A stretch of DNA of 64,000 nt. It comes from Cryptomeria japonica. Its lineage: Eukaryota > Streptophyta > Pinopsida > Cupressales > Cupressaceae. The notes beneath the pieces are model-generated. The model had not been told where the DNA came from. It searched no databases and saw only the letters and a program-made list of their open reading frames with translations. Where the stretch lies: the NCBI RefSeq assembly GCF_030272615.1, contig NC_081415.1, forward strand, positions 622,851,740 to 622,915,739, written 5' to 3'. How positions within the stretch are numbered: the first letter of the stretch is position 1; each line of letters begins with the position of its first letter. The translations under genes were made by a program, and so were the position numbers. This document shows positions 55,543-64,000 of the stretch, one piece after another.

Positions 55543-56765
55543 TGTTCAAATTTTGATGGAATTAATTATGTGTTGCATTGATGTTTTGTCATTGATGTCA
55601 ACACTAGCTGCTTTGGCTGTTTACCGATATTTGGTTGGTATCAAAAGGATGATTGGTTTTTGGTTGGTAAGATCATGTTGATCCAGTATACTCCAGTATG
55701 CTCTGGCTTATGGAATAGGCTTAGATCTGCTATTCATGCTATTCAAATATATGTTTAGTCAATTGGTATTGATTTGGTGATCGGATGCTATCTTATATGC
55801 TGGTAAGCCTAGTTTATTGATCGAGTGAGGGTTTCATCAGTAGAGATTTGTTGAAGATCTTTTGATATTATGCATAAGTTGTGTTGGTGCAACTTCTAGA
55901 AGTGATTCATGATGCTAATGGTGATCGTGTTTGAGCCTTGACTGATTGGGATTATTGCTTTAGCATGTGTGGACCTAAATTGGGTCCGATGCTATCTAGG
56001 TTATGGATTGGCTTAATGTAACGTGTTGTTGTAACTTCTTGATGTGTTTCAAGGATGACTTATGGGTTGGATGATATTTGTTGTGCCTCAGACCAACATG
56101 TTTTATAATTATGTAATAGGTTTTATTGTCTAGGTGGCCGACCTAATTGTTTAAGGTCTAGGGTTTGTATATATATGTGTATGATCTCATTGTAGATCAT
56201 GGTATGCAAGAAAATAATGTAATAATCATTCATGCAGAGGATTTGGTCAATCATAGGTGACCAAGTTGGGTTTATGCAAGAGGTTTAAGACCTCTGGTAT
56301 TGAGCTTAATCAAAACTATACTCAGGCATAGGAGATGCTATTATTGCAGTTCATTCTTCCTTCCAGATTGTAGTCTGGATTTCTTATGTATTCAGTGAGA
56401 CTCCTTTTGTAATGAGCAGTGTGCTCTAGGCTGTTAACCTTCCTACAAGTGCAAGCCCCTTAATTTATAATCACATACTTATTGCAAAAGTATTATCTGA
56501 CTGTGGGTAGGCTTCCCACCATGGTTTTTCCCTTCACTAGGTTTTCCACATCTAAATCTTGGTGTCATGTGGATGGTAACTATTCTCTAATTGTTGCTTG
56601 TGATTAATTGGTATATATGTTATTTTGGTGATTGGTTTATGTATTCTGGTATTGATCTTATGTATTTTGGTAATAAATTTTTAAATGCATAAAGTTTCGG
56701 TAATCTGGTGATAACTGATTCACCCCCCCTCTCAATTGTCCTCTGGTTATTTGAACTGTCTAACA
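55543..56765 (+). repeat. copia C 3' LTR (1,223 bp)
   Basis: TGTTCAAATTTTGATGG to GTCTAACA; no PBS follows, and CT-rich repeat begins at 56766. It aligns with the middle LTR more closely than with the left one. Confidence 0.9.
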
Positions 56766-56791
56766 CTCTCCCCACCTAAGTTAGGTCTCTT

Positions 56792-56849
<58 letters not shown>

Positions 56850-57505
56850 ATTAAGAATTTTTAAATCTCTTTCTTTCTATCTCTTCACTTAAGTACTCTC
56901 TCTATCAAGTTCTCTATCCCTCTCTCTAGATAGGTCCTCTCTAGATATAGGTTCTCTCTCTCTATCTTTCTCTATAGATTTTGACAAGATTTTTTAAATC
57001 TCTTTCTTTCTATCTCTTGACTTATTCCTCCCTCTCTATCATTCTCTAGATAGGTCCTCTCTCTCTAGATCCAAGTTTATGGGTCCTCTTCTCTCGCCCT
57101 TGACTCAAGTATTTTTAAAGCTCCCTATTTCTCTCTTTATCATTCTCTCTAATGTCCTCTCTTTGTCTAAGGTCCTCCCTCTTTCTAAGGTCCTATTGCC
57201 CTCTCTCTCTCCCTTGGCTTAAGTCTTTTTTAGGCTCTTTGTTTCTCTCTCTACCCTTCTCTAGATAGGTCCTCTCTCTCTCTTTCAATTTAAGTATTTT
57301 TAAATCTCTTTCTTTCTCTCCTTGCCCTTCTCTAGATAGGTTCTCTCTTTGTCTCTATCTCTCTTGATCTCTCTATACTTATCTCTAAGGTCCTCTCTCT
57401 CTCTCTCTTAAGTTGGGCCTTTTTATATCTCTTTTTCTCTTTCTCTTGACTTAAGTCTTTTTAAATATATTTCTTTATATATCTTAAGTCCTCTCTCTAT
57501 CAAAT

Positions 57506-57542
<37 letters not shown>

Positions 57543-57667
57543 ATAGGTTCTCTCTAGATATAGGCCCTCTCAGCTCTCTAACTCTCTTGAGTTAAGTAAG
57601 TATTTTTTAAAGTTATTTCTTTCTCTCTATAAAAACCTTAGATCTCTTAGAAGGTCCTCTATCTCTA

Positions 57668-57708
<41 letters not shown>

Positions 57709-57790
57709 AATTAAGTCTTTTTAAATCTCTTTCTTTATATCTCTCTCTTAATATTTAAGTCTTTTTAAATATATTTCTCTCTCTCTTGAC
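56766..57790. repeat. long CT-rich composite repeat
   Basis: (CT)n arrays, the longest about 56796-56848 and 57671-57706, are interspersed with 'CTTGACTTAAGTCTTTTTAAA', 'TCTCTAGATAGGTCCTCTC' and 'TCTAAGGTCCTC'. A (CA)n run lies at 57526-57542. No gene. Same composite as 40927-41293. Confidence 0.85.
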
Positions 57791-58203
57791 TTAAACCATC
57801 CTAATTCTAGATCCCCTTAAGCCATCCTAATGAGATGTCCCTTTAAGCCATCCTAATTAGATTCCCTTAAGCCATTCTAATTAAGTGTCCCCTTAAGCCA
57901 TCCTAATTAGAGATGTTCTTAAGCCATCCTAATTAGATGTCCTCTGCAACCATCCTAATTATAGATCCCCTTAAGCCATCCTAATTAGATCCCCTTAAGC
58001 CATCCTAATGAGATGTCCCCTTAAGCCATCCTGATTAAATATCTCCTTCAACCATCCTAATTCTATATCCCCTTAAACCATCCTAATTAGATACCTTTAA
58101 GCCATCCTAATTATATGGCTTAATGGGATCTAGAATTAGGATAACTTAAGGGGATCTAGAATTAGGATGGCTTAAGGGGACATCTCATTAGGGTGGCTTA
58201 AGG
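57791..58203. repeat. CCTTAAGCCATCCTAATTAGAT satellite with inverted end
   Basis: About 11 direct copies of a 25-32 bp unit (core CTTAAGCCATCCTAAT, then AGAT, GAGATGT or TCTAGAT variants) run to about 58110. From 58112 to 58203 the unit appears three to four times in reverse complement (ATTAGGATGGCTTAAGGGG). A foldback of several units is possible. The next bases start the copia H LTR. Confidence 0.85.
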
Positions 58204-58208
58204 CGATT

Positions 58209-59653
58209 TGTTGGAATTTGCATGAAGATTGCATTAATGATATGTTATGTTGTCATTGATGTCAATTGAACCAGTAATGGTATTTATGATATTGCTGATA
58301 TTGTTATTATTGATATTGTCTTGTAACCGGTAGGAAGAGCTTTGTGAAAGATGTTGTAAATCGATATGTAAGTTTGTGAGTTGAACCAGTAACTAGTGTA
58401 TAAGGTTAAACCCTTTCTATGTTATGTAACTGGTAAACCCTACTAGTTGTTTTTTTGTTAAAATGTAACCGATTAAGTTTGATGAAATGGTTATGTTGGT
58501 TTATTATCTGATGAGCGGTAATGATGCAGACACATGTGATCATTGTAAGAAGATAAGTTCAGATTGTTTTGGTGCGTTTGTTTGATTGTCTAGGGAATGA
58601 GAAAAGTGGATTGCATCTAATGCAAAGCATGTGATGAGTTACAAGTCCGATGAAGTGGTGATCATAGAGCAGTTGGAATTTTCTTGAAGAATGTGTATAG
58701 ATTTCTATGTAAATCCAATGGTCACACTTGAACCGATTTATTTGTAATCTCTATGAGAGAATTAGGTTTTTGTTTGTTACCGACCTAATTGATTTATATT
58801 TAAGGTCGATGAAGTTGTTTTGTTAACTGTTGGCATAAATCAGTTGAGTGTGTGGTTGCCTAACTGGAGAATGGATCTACAGTTTGAGTAAAGGAATATT
58901 GAAGCTTAAAAGGATCTAATCAAGCAAATGTAGTGCTATTCAGACAGATCAAGAAAAACCTGTTGTCTTCTAACAATTACATCAAAATTGAAATCCCCTA
59001 ACCGGGTAAGCTCTATCAAGCTTGGTTACTTCTTAAATCCTCTAACAATGTGGTCCATTAGCTTGGATTTTGAAATCGTCTACCGAGGTTACTCCTAATA
59101 GGGCATTTGCTTTTTATCAAGGCATTTTGTGAATCCCTTAACCAAGTGATTCCTAACAGGATCAATTCTTAACAAGACTTATTGTAAAATCTTTAATAGG
59201 TTTGGCTCCTAATAGGGTGAACTTTAGAAGAGTTCAGATAGCTATCTTGTGAGTCTCATCTCATCGTGGTTTTTACCTATTTGGTTTTTCTACGTATAAA
59301 CATTTGTGTCATGTGGTGAATACTTTTGTGGTTATGATCTTATTTGTTGATTTGATTAACTTTTGATAATGCATGATAGCTGGAAGCATTAAGAGATGGA
59401 GGGTGTTGATATATGGTTAAGCATTTGGATGTTTACAAGATTAAAGTTGTTTACTATTAAGTTTCTATAACAACTAACCGGTTGATGTTGAGTATTCTTA
59501 TGAGTATTGATCTTGACAGTGATATTTTATTGATAAGTTTACTTTGTGAGTTTGAGTTTGATATTGGGAAGTTTGTTTCATTTTTTCAGTTTAATGATTC
59601 AACCCTCCTCTCTTAGTAATCTACCAGATACTTATTCTTTCATTATACCATCA
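58209..59653 (+). repeat. copia H 5' LTR (1,445 bp)
   Basis: TGTTGGAATTTGC to CCATCA, followed by AT and the PBS. It is structurally like the LTR at 803-2261. It includes a CCY...GGG palindrome array at 58990-59230 and a 'CATCGTGGTTTTTACC' block near 59264. Confidence 0.87.
58990..59230 (+). repeat. array of short palindromic CCY...GGG units in copia H LTR
   Basis: Units such as CCCCTAACCGGG, CCTAATAGGG (twice), CCTAACAGG and CTTTAATAGG, at irregular spacing; positional equivalent of 1621-1870. Confidence 0.65.
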
Positions 59654-59655
59654 AT

Positions 59656-59667
59656 TGGTATTAGAGC
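59656..59667 (+). promoter_or_regulatory. copia H primer binding site
   Basis: TGGTATTAGAGC, one base from the plant copia initiator-Met site. Confidence 0.87.
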
Positions 59668-59724
59668 ATCGCAGGTCCTCTTAAATCTAAAGCCTAACAA
59701 ATTGAGGAAAACATCTTGTAGATC

Positions 59725-60700
59725 ATGATGAAGAAGGAAGGCCTAAAGTTTAACAAGGATAACTATAGGATATGGAGTGATAGAATGAAGATTTACATTA
59801 AGTCTGGGAAGTCAATATTGGGATCATGTAGAAACCCAATATGTTACACCTATTGGAACTTTAATTGATGATCAAAAGAAAGAACAACAAGAAAATCATC
59901 AAGCATTGGAGGCTATTATCAGTTCCCTGTCTGATGCTGAATATGTAGATGTTCATGGTCTTGAAACTGCATATGAAGTATGGAAAAAACTTGAAGAGAT
60001 TTATAGAGGTGATGAACATGTTAAGATTTCTAAAGAGGAGAGCCTAAGAGGAAAGTTTGATGACATGAGAATGTCTGAAGGTGAGAATATCCAACAGTAT
60101 GGTCAAAGGATAAAAGAGATAGTTGGTGAAATAAAGAGTGCAAGAGGGAAAGTGGAAGATGCCACAGTGATCAGTAAGGTACTGAGAACCCTGCTACTGG
60201 TCTATGCTATCCGAGTTACAACTATTCAGGAGCTAAAGTCCATCGACAAAACTAAGGTAACTCTTGACTCTATCATTGGCAAACTTACTGCTTTTGAATT
60301 AAATGACTATGATGGTAGTGTACATAAATCAGAATCTGCATTTAGAGCTTTTGTCTCTAACCCATCTGTGAGAAAAATTAGAGATACTTGTCATGGTTAT
60401 GAATCTAGATCGAACAGAGATGCTGATGATAAAGACAACTTAGTGGAGCTTAAAGAATTGTTGGCAAAATGACTACCTAGAGGCACTGGGAAATACAGAG
60501 GCAAACTACCTTTAAAATGTTTTGCATGCAACAAGGTTGGTCATATAGCAGCTAATTGTCCTAATGGTGGAAATGAACACAAGAGAGACAAATTCAAGAA
60601 GTATAAGGGTAAAGGCAAGATAGATTGTCTTATTGCTATTGATAGTGGTATCACTAATGAAGAATCTGATGATGAAGCTAGTGAAGATATTGTGTTTGTA
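59725..60700 (+). pseudogene. copia H gag
   Basis: ATG at 59725 (a second ATG follows at once): 'MMKKEGLKFNKDNYRIWSDR', a frameshift near 59815, then a long open segment 59906-60472 ('EVWKKLEEIYRGDEHVKISK', 'LRGKFDDMRMSEGENIQQYG', 'VISKVLRTLLLVYAIRVTTI') and the CCHC knuckle 'CFACNKVGHIAANC' at about 60519-60560. Stop at 60470-60472. UBN2-type copia Gag, the RNA-binding structural protein. Confidence 0.88.
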
Positions 60701-61718
60701 GCTATTAAGGAAGAGATATCAGATCAGAAGGCACTAGTGTCCAGGATGGATAACTCTGATGATTGGATCATTGATAGTGGTTGTTCACATCACATGACCG
60801 ATGATCGGAGAAAATTTATTTCCTTGAAGGAATTTGATGGTGGTGTTGTTAGATTTGGCAATGACTCACCATATATGGTTAAAGGTAAGGGATTTATTTC
60901 TCTCAATGGGAAGAGCAGTGCTGACGATGTCTATTGGGTTGAAGGTCCAAAGCACAATCTTATGAGTGTGGCACAACTTAATGACAGAGGATACCCACTA
61001 GAGTTTAGAAATGGTATGTGCAAAATCTTTGACAACAAAGGTGAATTGATTGCAATCGAGAAACAAACCAGAGGTAATCTATTTCATCTTAATCCTAAAG
61101 TTAGCAACTATTTGATTGCAAAGATAGATGATAGCTGGCTTTGGCATAGAAGATTTTGTCATATAAACTTTGATAACATTGTTAAAGTGAGAAAGTCCAA
61201 GATAGTAAGAGGTCTGCCTCAACTGGACAAACCGGTTAATGGTCTTTGCAAAGAATGTCAGTTATGAAAGATGACTTCTTCAAATTTCAAGAGAAAGTCC
61301 TTCTCAGTAGAGAACTTATTAGATTTGGTTCATATTGATCTATGTGGACCAATAAGAACAAGAAGCATTCAAGGTGATAGTTCAATTCATTCAAGGCCTT
61401 AGTTGAGAAAGAGAGTGGCAAAAAGATAAAATGTCTAAGAACAAATCAAGGCGGTGAATTTACTTATGAGGAATTCACTAAGTACTATGATGAGAATGGT
61501 ATCAAATGACAACTTTCTACACCAAGGACACCACAGTAGAATGACATCGCAGAGAGGAACAATTGATCAGTGGTTGAAGCTGCTATGACAATGTTGATGC
61601 AAGGAGGTGTAGTGAAAACATTTTGGAAAGAAGCTATAAGTACAATTGTCTACACAATGAACTGAGTTCTAGTGAAAAGAGGTAAGGACAAGACCCCTTA
61701 TGAATATTGGTATGGAAG
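60692..61718 (+). pseudogene. copia H protease-integrase, with deletion
   Basis: 60692-61267 is open: protease 'DWIIDSGCSHHMTDDRRKF', 'VRFGNDSPYMVKGKGFISL', 'WLWHRRFCHINFD', 'GLCKECQL'. Then a stop, and the core begins 'LVHIDLCGPIRTRSIQGDS'. About 100 bp, the 'DYSRMMWV' part in relatives, are lost near 61380. The rest has 'LRTNQGGEF' (second Asp is Asn), several stops (61507, 61537) and the Glu in 'NDIAERN'. It ends in 'DKTPYEYWYGS' at the solo LTR and continues at 62998. Confidence 0.87.
61714..61718. repeat. target-site duplication GGAAG, left copy
   Basis: GGAAG directly before the solo LTR; exact repeat at 62993-62997. Confidence 0.88.
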
Positions 61719-61889
61719 TGTAGCGTCCTAAAATTGTGACACTTGCAATTTTGACTGCATTTCGGTCTTCATGATGGCGACGCAACACGCAACCTGAATG
61801 GAGACCCCGAAACCTGATTATGACACTGAAAACTGCATTTTCTTGCACCCTGGCTTGAACCTCCTTTGCACCCTGCTGTCCCGGGAGGT

Positions 61890-61988
61890 GGGACCAGAGC
61901 GCCCAGCGCCCTGGTCCTTCGGGACTAGGGCACCCAGCGCCCTGGTCCCCCAGGACCATGGCGCCCAGCGCCCTGGTCCCTGGGTCCT
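61890..61988. repeat. 31-bp GCGCCCAGCGCCCTGGTCC minisatellite
   Basis: Three tandem copies of GCGCCCAGCGCCCTGGTCC followed by a CCGGGACYA-type tail; each contains GGTCC/GGACC inverted arms. Confidence 0.88.
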
Positions 61989-62102
61989 ATTTTGGGCCCG
62001 GTCTCTTTTGGACTTCGGGTCTTTATGTTTGCAAATTGGAAAATTATCTTTCCTGGTCGGCCTAAGGTCGGGAAAATCAGTCTATCAGCCCTAAATGACA
62101 AG

Positions 62103-62110
62103 TATATAAA
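62103..62110 (+). promoter_or_regulatory. TATA box of the solo LTR in copia H
   Basis: TATATAAA followed by CTACATTTTCC. Its position in the first third of the LTR fits a U3 promoter. Confidence 0.5.
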
Positions 62111-62997
62111 CTACATTTTCCTCTCTCATTTGGGGAGATACATACATGACGGAAAAAGCGTGGAAACTATACTCAAGCATTCAAGCATTCAAGCATTCCT
62201 TCAAGCAATTGATCATTTCAAGTCTCCATTCAAGGCTAAGTGTTGCATTCAAGACAAGGATTCAACCATTGAAGAGGAGATCACTTACAACATACTACTA
62301 CAACATACAACATACAACATCTATACCTTCGCACATAAGGATACAAACATCCTTACAACAAGGTATTAGTACTTGTTTTACATTACAGACATTTACATTT
62401 ACAACATTGCTCATTTCTTGGTTAATTCCAAAACCGGGGTTTGACCTAAAGGCAAACCCCTAATCCCTAACCCCCCAATCGTCTTCGCTTTTCTATGTGT
62501 AGGTTGCAGGTACGCAGCTGAAATTGAAGATCTGGAATCCTTGTGTAGAGACGAACAGATCCCCCTTCGTTTTGCGGATTTTTCGGAGGACCGTGGCGCT
62601 CGGGCGCCATCGTCCCGACAACTTTCGCTCAAATTTGCAGGACAGCACCGTATCGACATTTTACTGCTAATTCCAGGTCCGCAGCTTCATACTGTATTCC
62701 TATCTCAGTTTATAAGAGAATCTTTCTCACTTTCTATGCATTCCTAGCTAAGTTCTTCTATGCACATTCTTTACAAAAGAGGGTAGCCTTGCTGTCATAA
62801 CCCTTGAAACTCATTTAGCATCCAATCTTGCATTGCGTGGGATTGGATCTTGTGGGTTTCAACCCCTCTTTTGAATGTAAAGTCTCTCCCCTAAGTGAAA
62901 ACCATCAACCCTAGAGTGAATCTCCCTTCTCTCTCCTTGGAGTTGGAAGAGGGGAGAGCAACTAGGGTTCGATCGCGATTTTCCGCTTTACAGGAAG

Positions 62998-63250
62998 ATC
63001 ACCCGCTGTTAGCTATTTTAAGATATTTGGTAGCAAATATTTTATTAAAAGAGGTGATTACATTAGCAAGTTTGAAGCTAAGAGTGATGAAGGCATATTT
63101 ATTGGCTATTCCACCAAGAGTAAGGCCTATAAATGCTTTAATAACGGGACACAGAGAATTGTTGAGAGCATTGATGTTTGAGTAGATGAATGTTCTAAAG
63201 TCTCAGAGGGAATCAGTTCAGAGAAAAAGGATGAAGATCCTTGCATTTTT
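62998..63250 (+). pseudogene. copia H integrase C-terminal part after the solo LTR
   Basis: Immediately after the duplication the copia reading resumes, 'SYFKIFGSKYFIKRGDYISK', 'SDEGIFIGYSTKSKAYKCFN', 'RIVESIDV', then a stop at about 63180. It is the counterpart of 53190-53380 in copia C. Confidence 0.84.
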
Positions 63251-64000
63251 CTTTTGGAACTTGAAACTATTAAAATAGAAACTAGTAAAGCAAATTCTGA
63301 TACACCTGTTCAACTAGAACAAATAAATTTAGAAGCTGAACTTGAAGAGAATGATCATGTTATTCATAGGTATGTGAGACTGAACCATAGTCTTGAACAA
63401 ATTATTGGGGATACGGATGCTAGAGTACTAACTAGAAGAAGAATAAGAGAGAATTCTTGCATGATCTCCACCATTGAACCTAGAAGTGCTAAGGAGGAAT
63501 TTGGTGATGATTATTGGGTTAAAGCTATGGAGAAGGAATTAGATCAAATTGAGCAGAACAAAACTTGGACCCTAGTACCCCGACCGGTAAATAAGAATGT
63601 TATAGGTACTAAATGGGTATTCAGAAAAAAGTTAAATGAAATGGTGTTGTAGTTCACAACAAGGAAAGATTAGTCTGCAAGGGTTATGCACAAGAAGAAG
63701 GAGAAGATTATGGTGAAACTTTTGTACCAATAGCAAGAATGGAAGGTGTCAGAACTTTAATTACATTTGCAGCCCATAACAAATTCAAGGTATACCAGAT
63801 GGATGTTAAGTCTGCATTTTTGAATGGGATATTGCATGAAGAGGTATACATAGAGCAACCAAATGGTTATGCTTTGACAGATGAGAAAGACATGGCATGC
63901 AGATTGCATAAAGCTTTGTATGGATTAAAGTAGGCACCCAAAGCATGGTATGAATGAATTCATGCACATCTGATGAAGATAGGATTTGCAAGAACCAGTG
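63251..64000 (+). pseudogene. copia H reverse transcriptase, N-terminal part
   Basis: 63254-63652: 'LNHSLEQIIGDTDARVLTRR', 'VKAMEKELDQIEQNKTWTLV', '[15 protein letters not shown]'. A frameshift occurs near 63640. 63739-63933: 'YQMDVKSAFLNGILHEEVYI', 'CRLHKALYGLK', then TAG at 63931-63933 in place of the conserved Gln of GLKQAP. The gene leaves the window before the FVDD/YVDD box. Confidence 0.9.

Larger units (their letters stand above)
43325..56765 (+). mobile_element. copia tandem array: LTR - B - LTR - C - LTR
   Basis: Three LTRs (43325-44568, 48397-49618, 55543-56765) alternate with two internal regions. The middle LTR has a PPT on its left and a PBS on its right, so it serves both elements. 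The left LTR is of the copia A subtype; the middle and right LTRs share a different subtype. Flanks AAATC and CTCTC do not form a clear duplication. B and C encode the same protein family as copia A. Confidence 0.88.
61719..62992 (+). repeat. solo LTR (1,274 bp) with GC-rich minisatellite, in copia H pol
   Basis: TGTAGCGTCCTAAAATTGTG to TTCCGCTTTACA, flanked by GGAAG on both sides. It has a TATATAAA at 62103-62110 and three 31-bp GC-rich repeats at 61890-61988. It is unlike the copia LTRs. The TGTA start suggests a gypsy family other than E or F. It is markedly more GC-rich in parts than its surroundings. Small ORFs inside are incidental. Confidence 0.9.
58209..64000 (+). mobile_element. copia element H, 5' part, interrupted by a solo LTR
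   Basis: 5' LTR (58209-59653), PBS, gag, protease, integrase and the start of RT run off the window end. A solo LTR sits at 61719-62992. The protein is a distinct copia family from A-C, though alignable. It is broken by stops, frameshifts and a deletion in integrase. Confidence 0.9.

Noticed and set aside
58209-58209. Copia H as the other end of the element at 1-2261
   Set aside because: Both LTRs belong to related families, but they differ too much in sequence to be the two LTRs of one insertion, and many intact element boundaries lie between them.
61669-62463. Several ORFs on both strands around the GC-rich repeat
   Set aside because: They lie within a solo LTR and translate its minisatellite; no gene signature.

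Overview
The window is repeat DNA from a plant nuclear genome and contains no clear host gene. It is built almost entirely of LTR retrotransposons of both superfamilies (Ty1/copia and Ty3/gypsy), nested in or fused to each other, separated by CT-rich and short-period satellite DNA. The plant origin follows from three things: copia PBSs resembling plant initiator-tRNA-Met sites, a Tat-lineage gypsy polyprotein with two RNase H domains, and an antisense gene for a plant mobile domain (PMD) protein. The AT-rich composition and dense old nesting fit a large, slowly purged genome. A gymnosperm is possible, but that is a low-confidence inference.

Layout, left to right. 1-2261: 3' end of a copia element (RNase H remnant and 3' LTR, + strand). 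2262-11449: gypsy material on the - strand. An LTR at 3667-5225 has a PPT on its right and a PBS on its left, so it is shared by two tandem elements: F (right; RNase H/integrase ORF at 9629-11449 and an antisense PMD gene at 6075-7826) and G (left; only the leader remains). At about 11449 gypsy F is fused, without an LTR, to copia element A. Copia A (- strand) runs 11450-13857 and resumes at 29134-30994. Between the two halves a complete 15.3-kb Tat-like gypsy element (E, - strand, 13858-29133) sits inside the copia gag gene, flanked by a 5-bp duplication (ATTCT/GTTCT).

30995-33048 is mostly anonymous AT-rich DNA with a decayed LTR fragment. 33049-39668 is a complete but pol-less LTR element (D, - strand, perfect CAAAC duplication) encoding a zinc-knuckle Gag-like protein and a long second ORF I do not recognise; its 5' LTR carries a nested solo LTR. 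39669-43324 is largely anonymous with a CT-rich block. 43325-56765 is a copia tandem array: LTR - internal B - LTR - internal C - LTR. Internal C carries a gypsy-type solo LTR (duplication GTTAC). 56766-58208 is CT-rich composite repeat followed by a CTTAAG-based satellite that ends in an inverted copy. 58209-64000 is the 5' part of another copia element (H), with a different solo LTR (duplication GGAAG) in its pol gene.

Almost every coding region is decayed, mainly by in-frame stops that look like C-to-T changes. In the 7.3-kb gag-pol of element E I find a single net frameshift among more than a dozen stops. The most open region is the gypsy F RNase H/integrase ORF (602 codons, catalytic residues present). 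The observations most worth following are the antisense PMD gene, the unknown ORF of element D, the two LTR-sharing tandem arrays, and short hairpin or minisatellite arrays near the 5' ends of the element RNAs.
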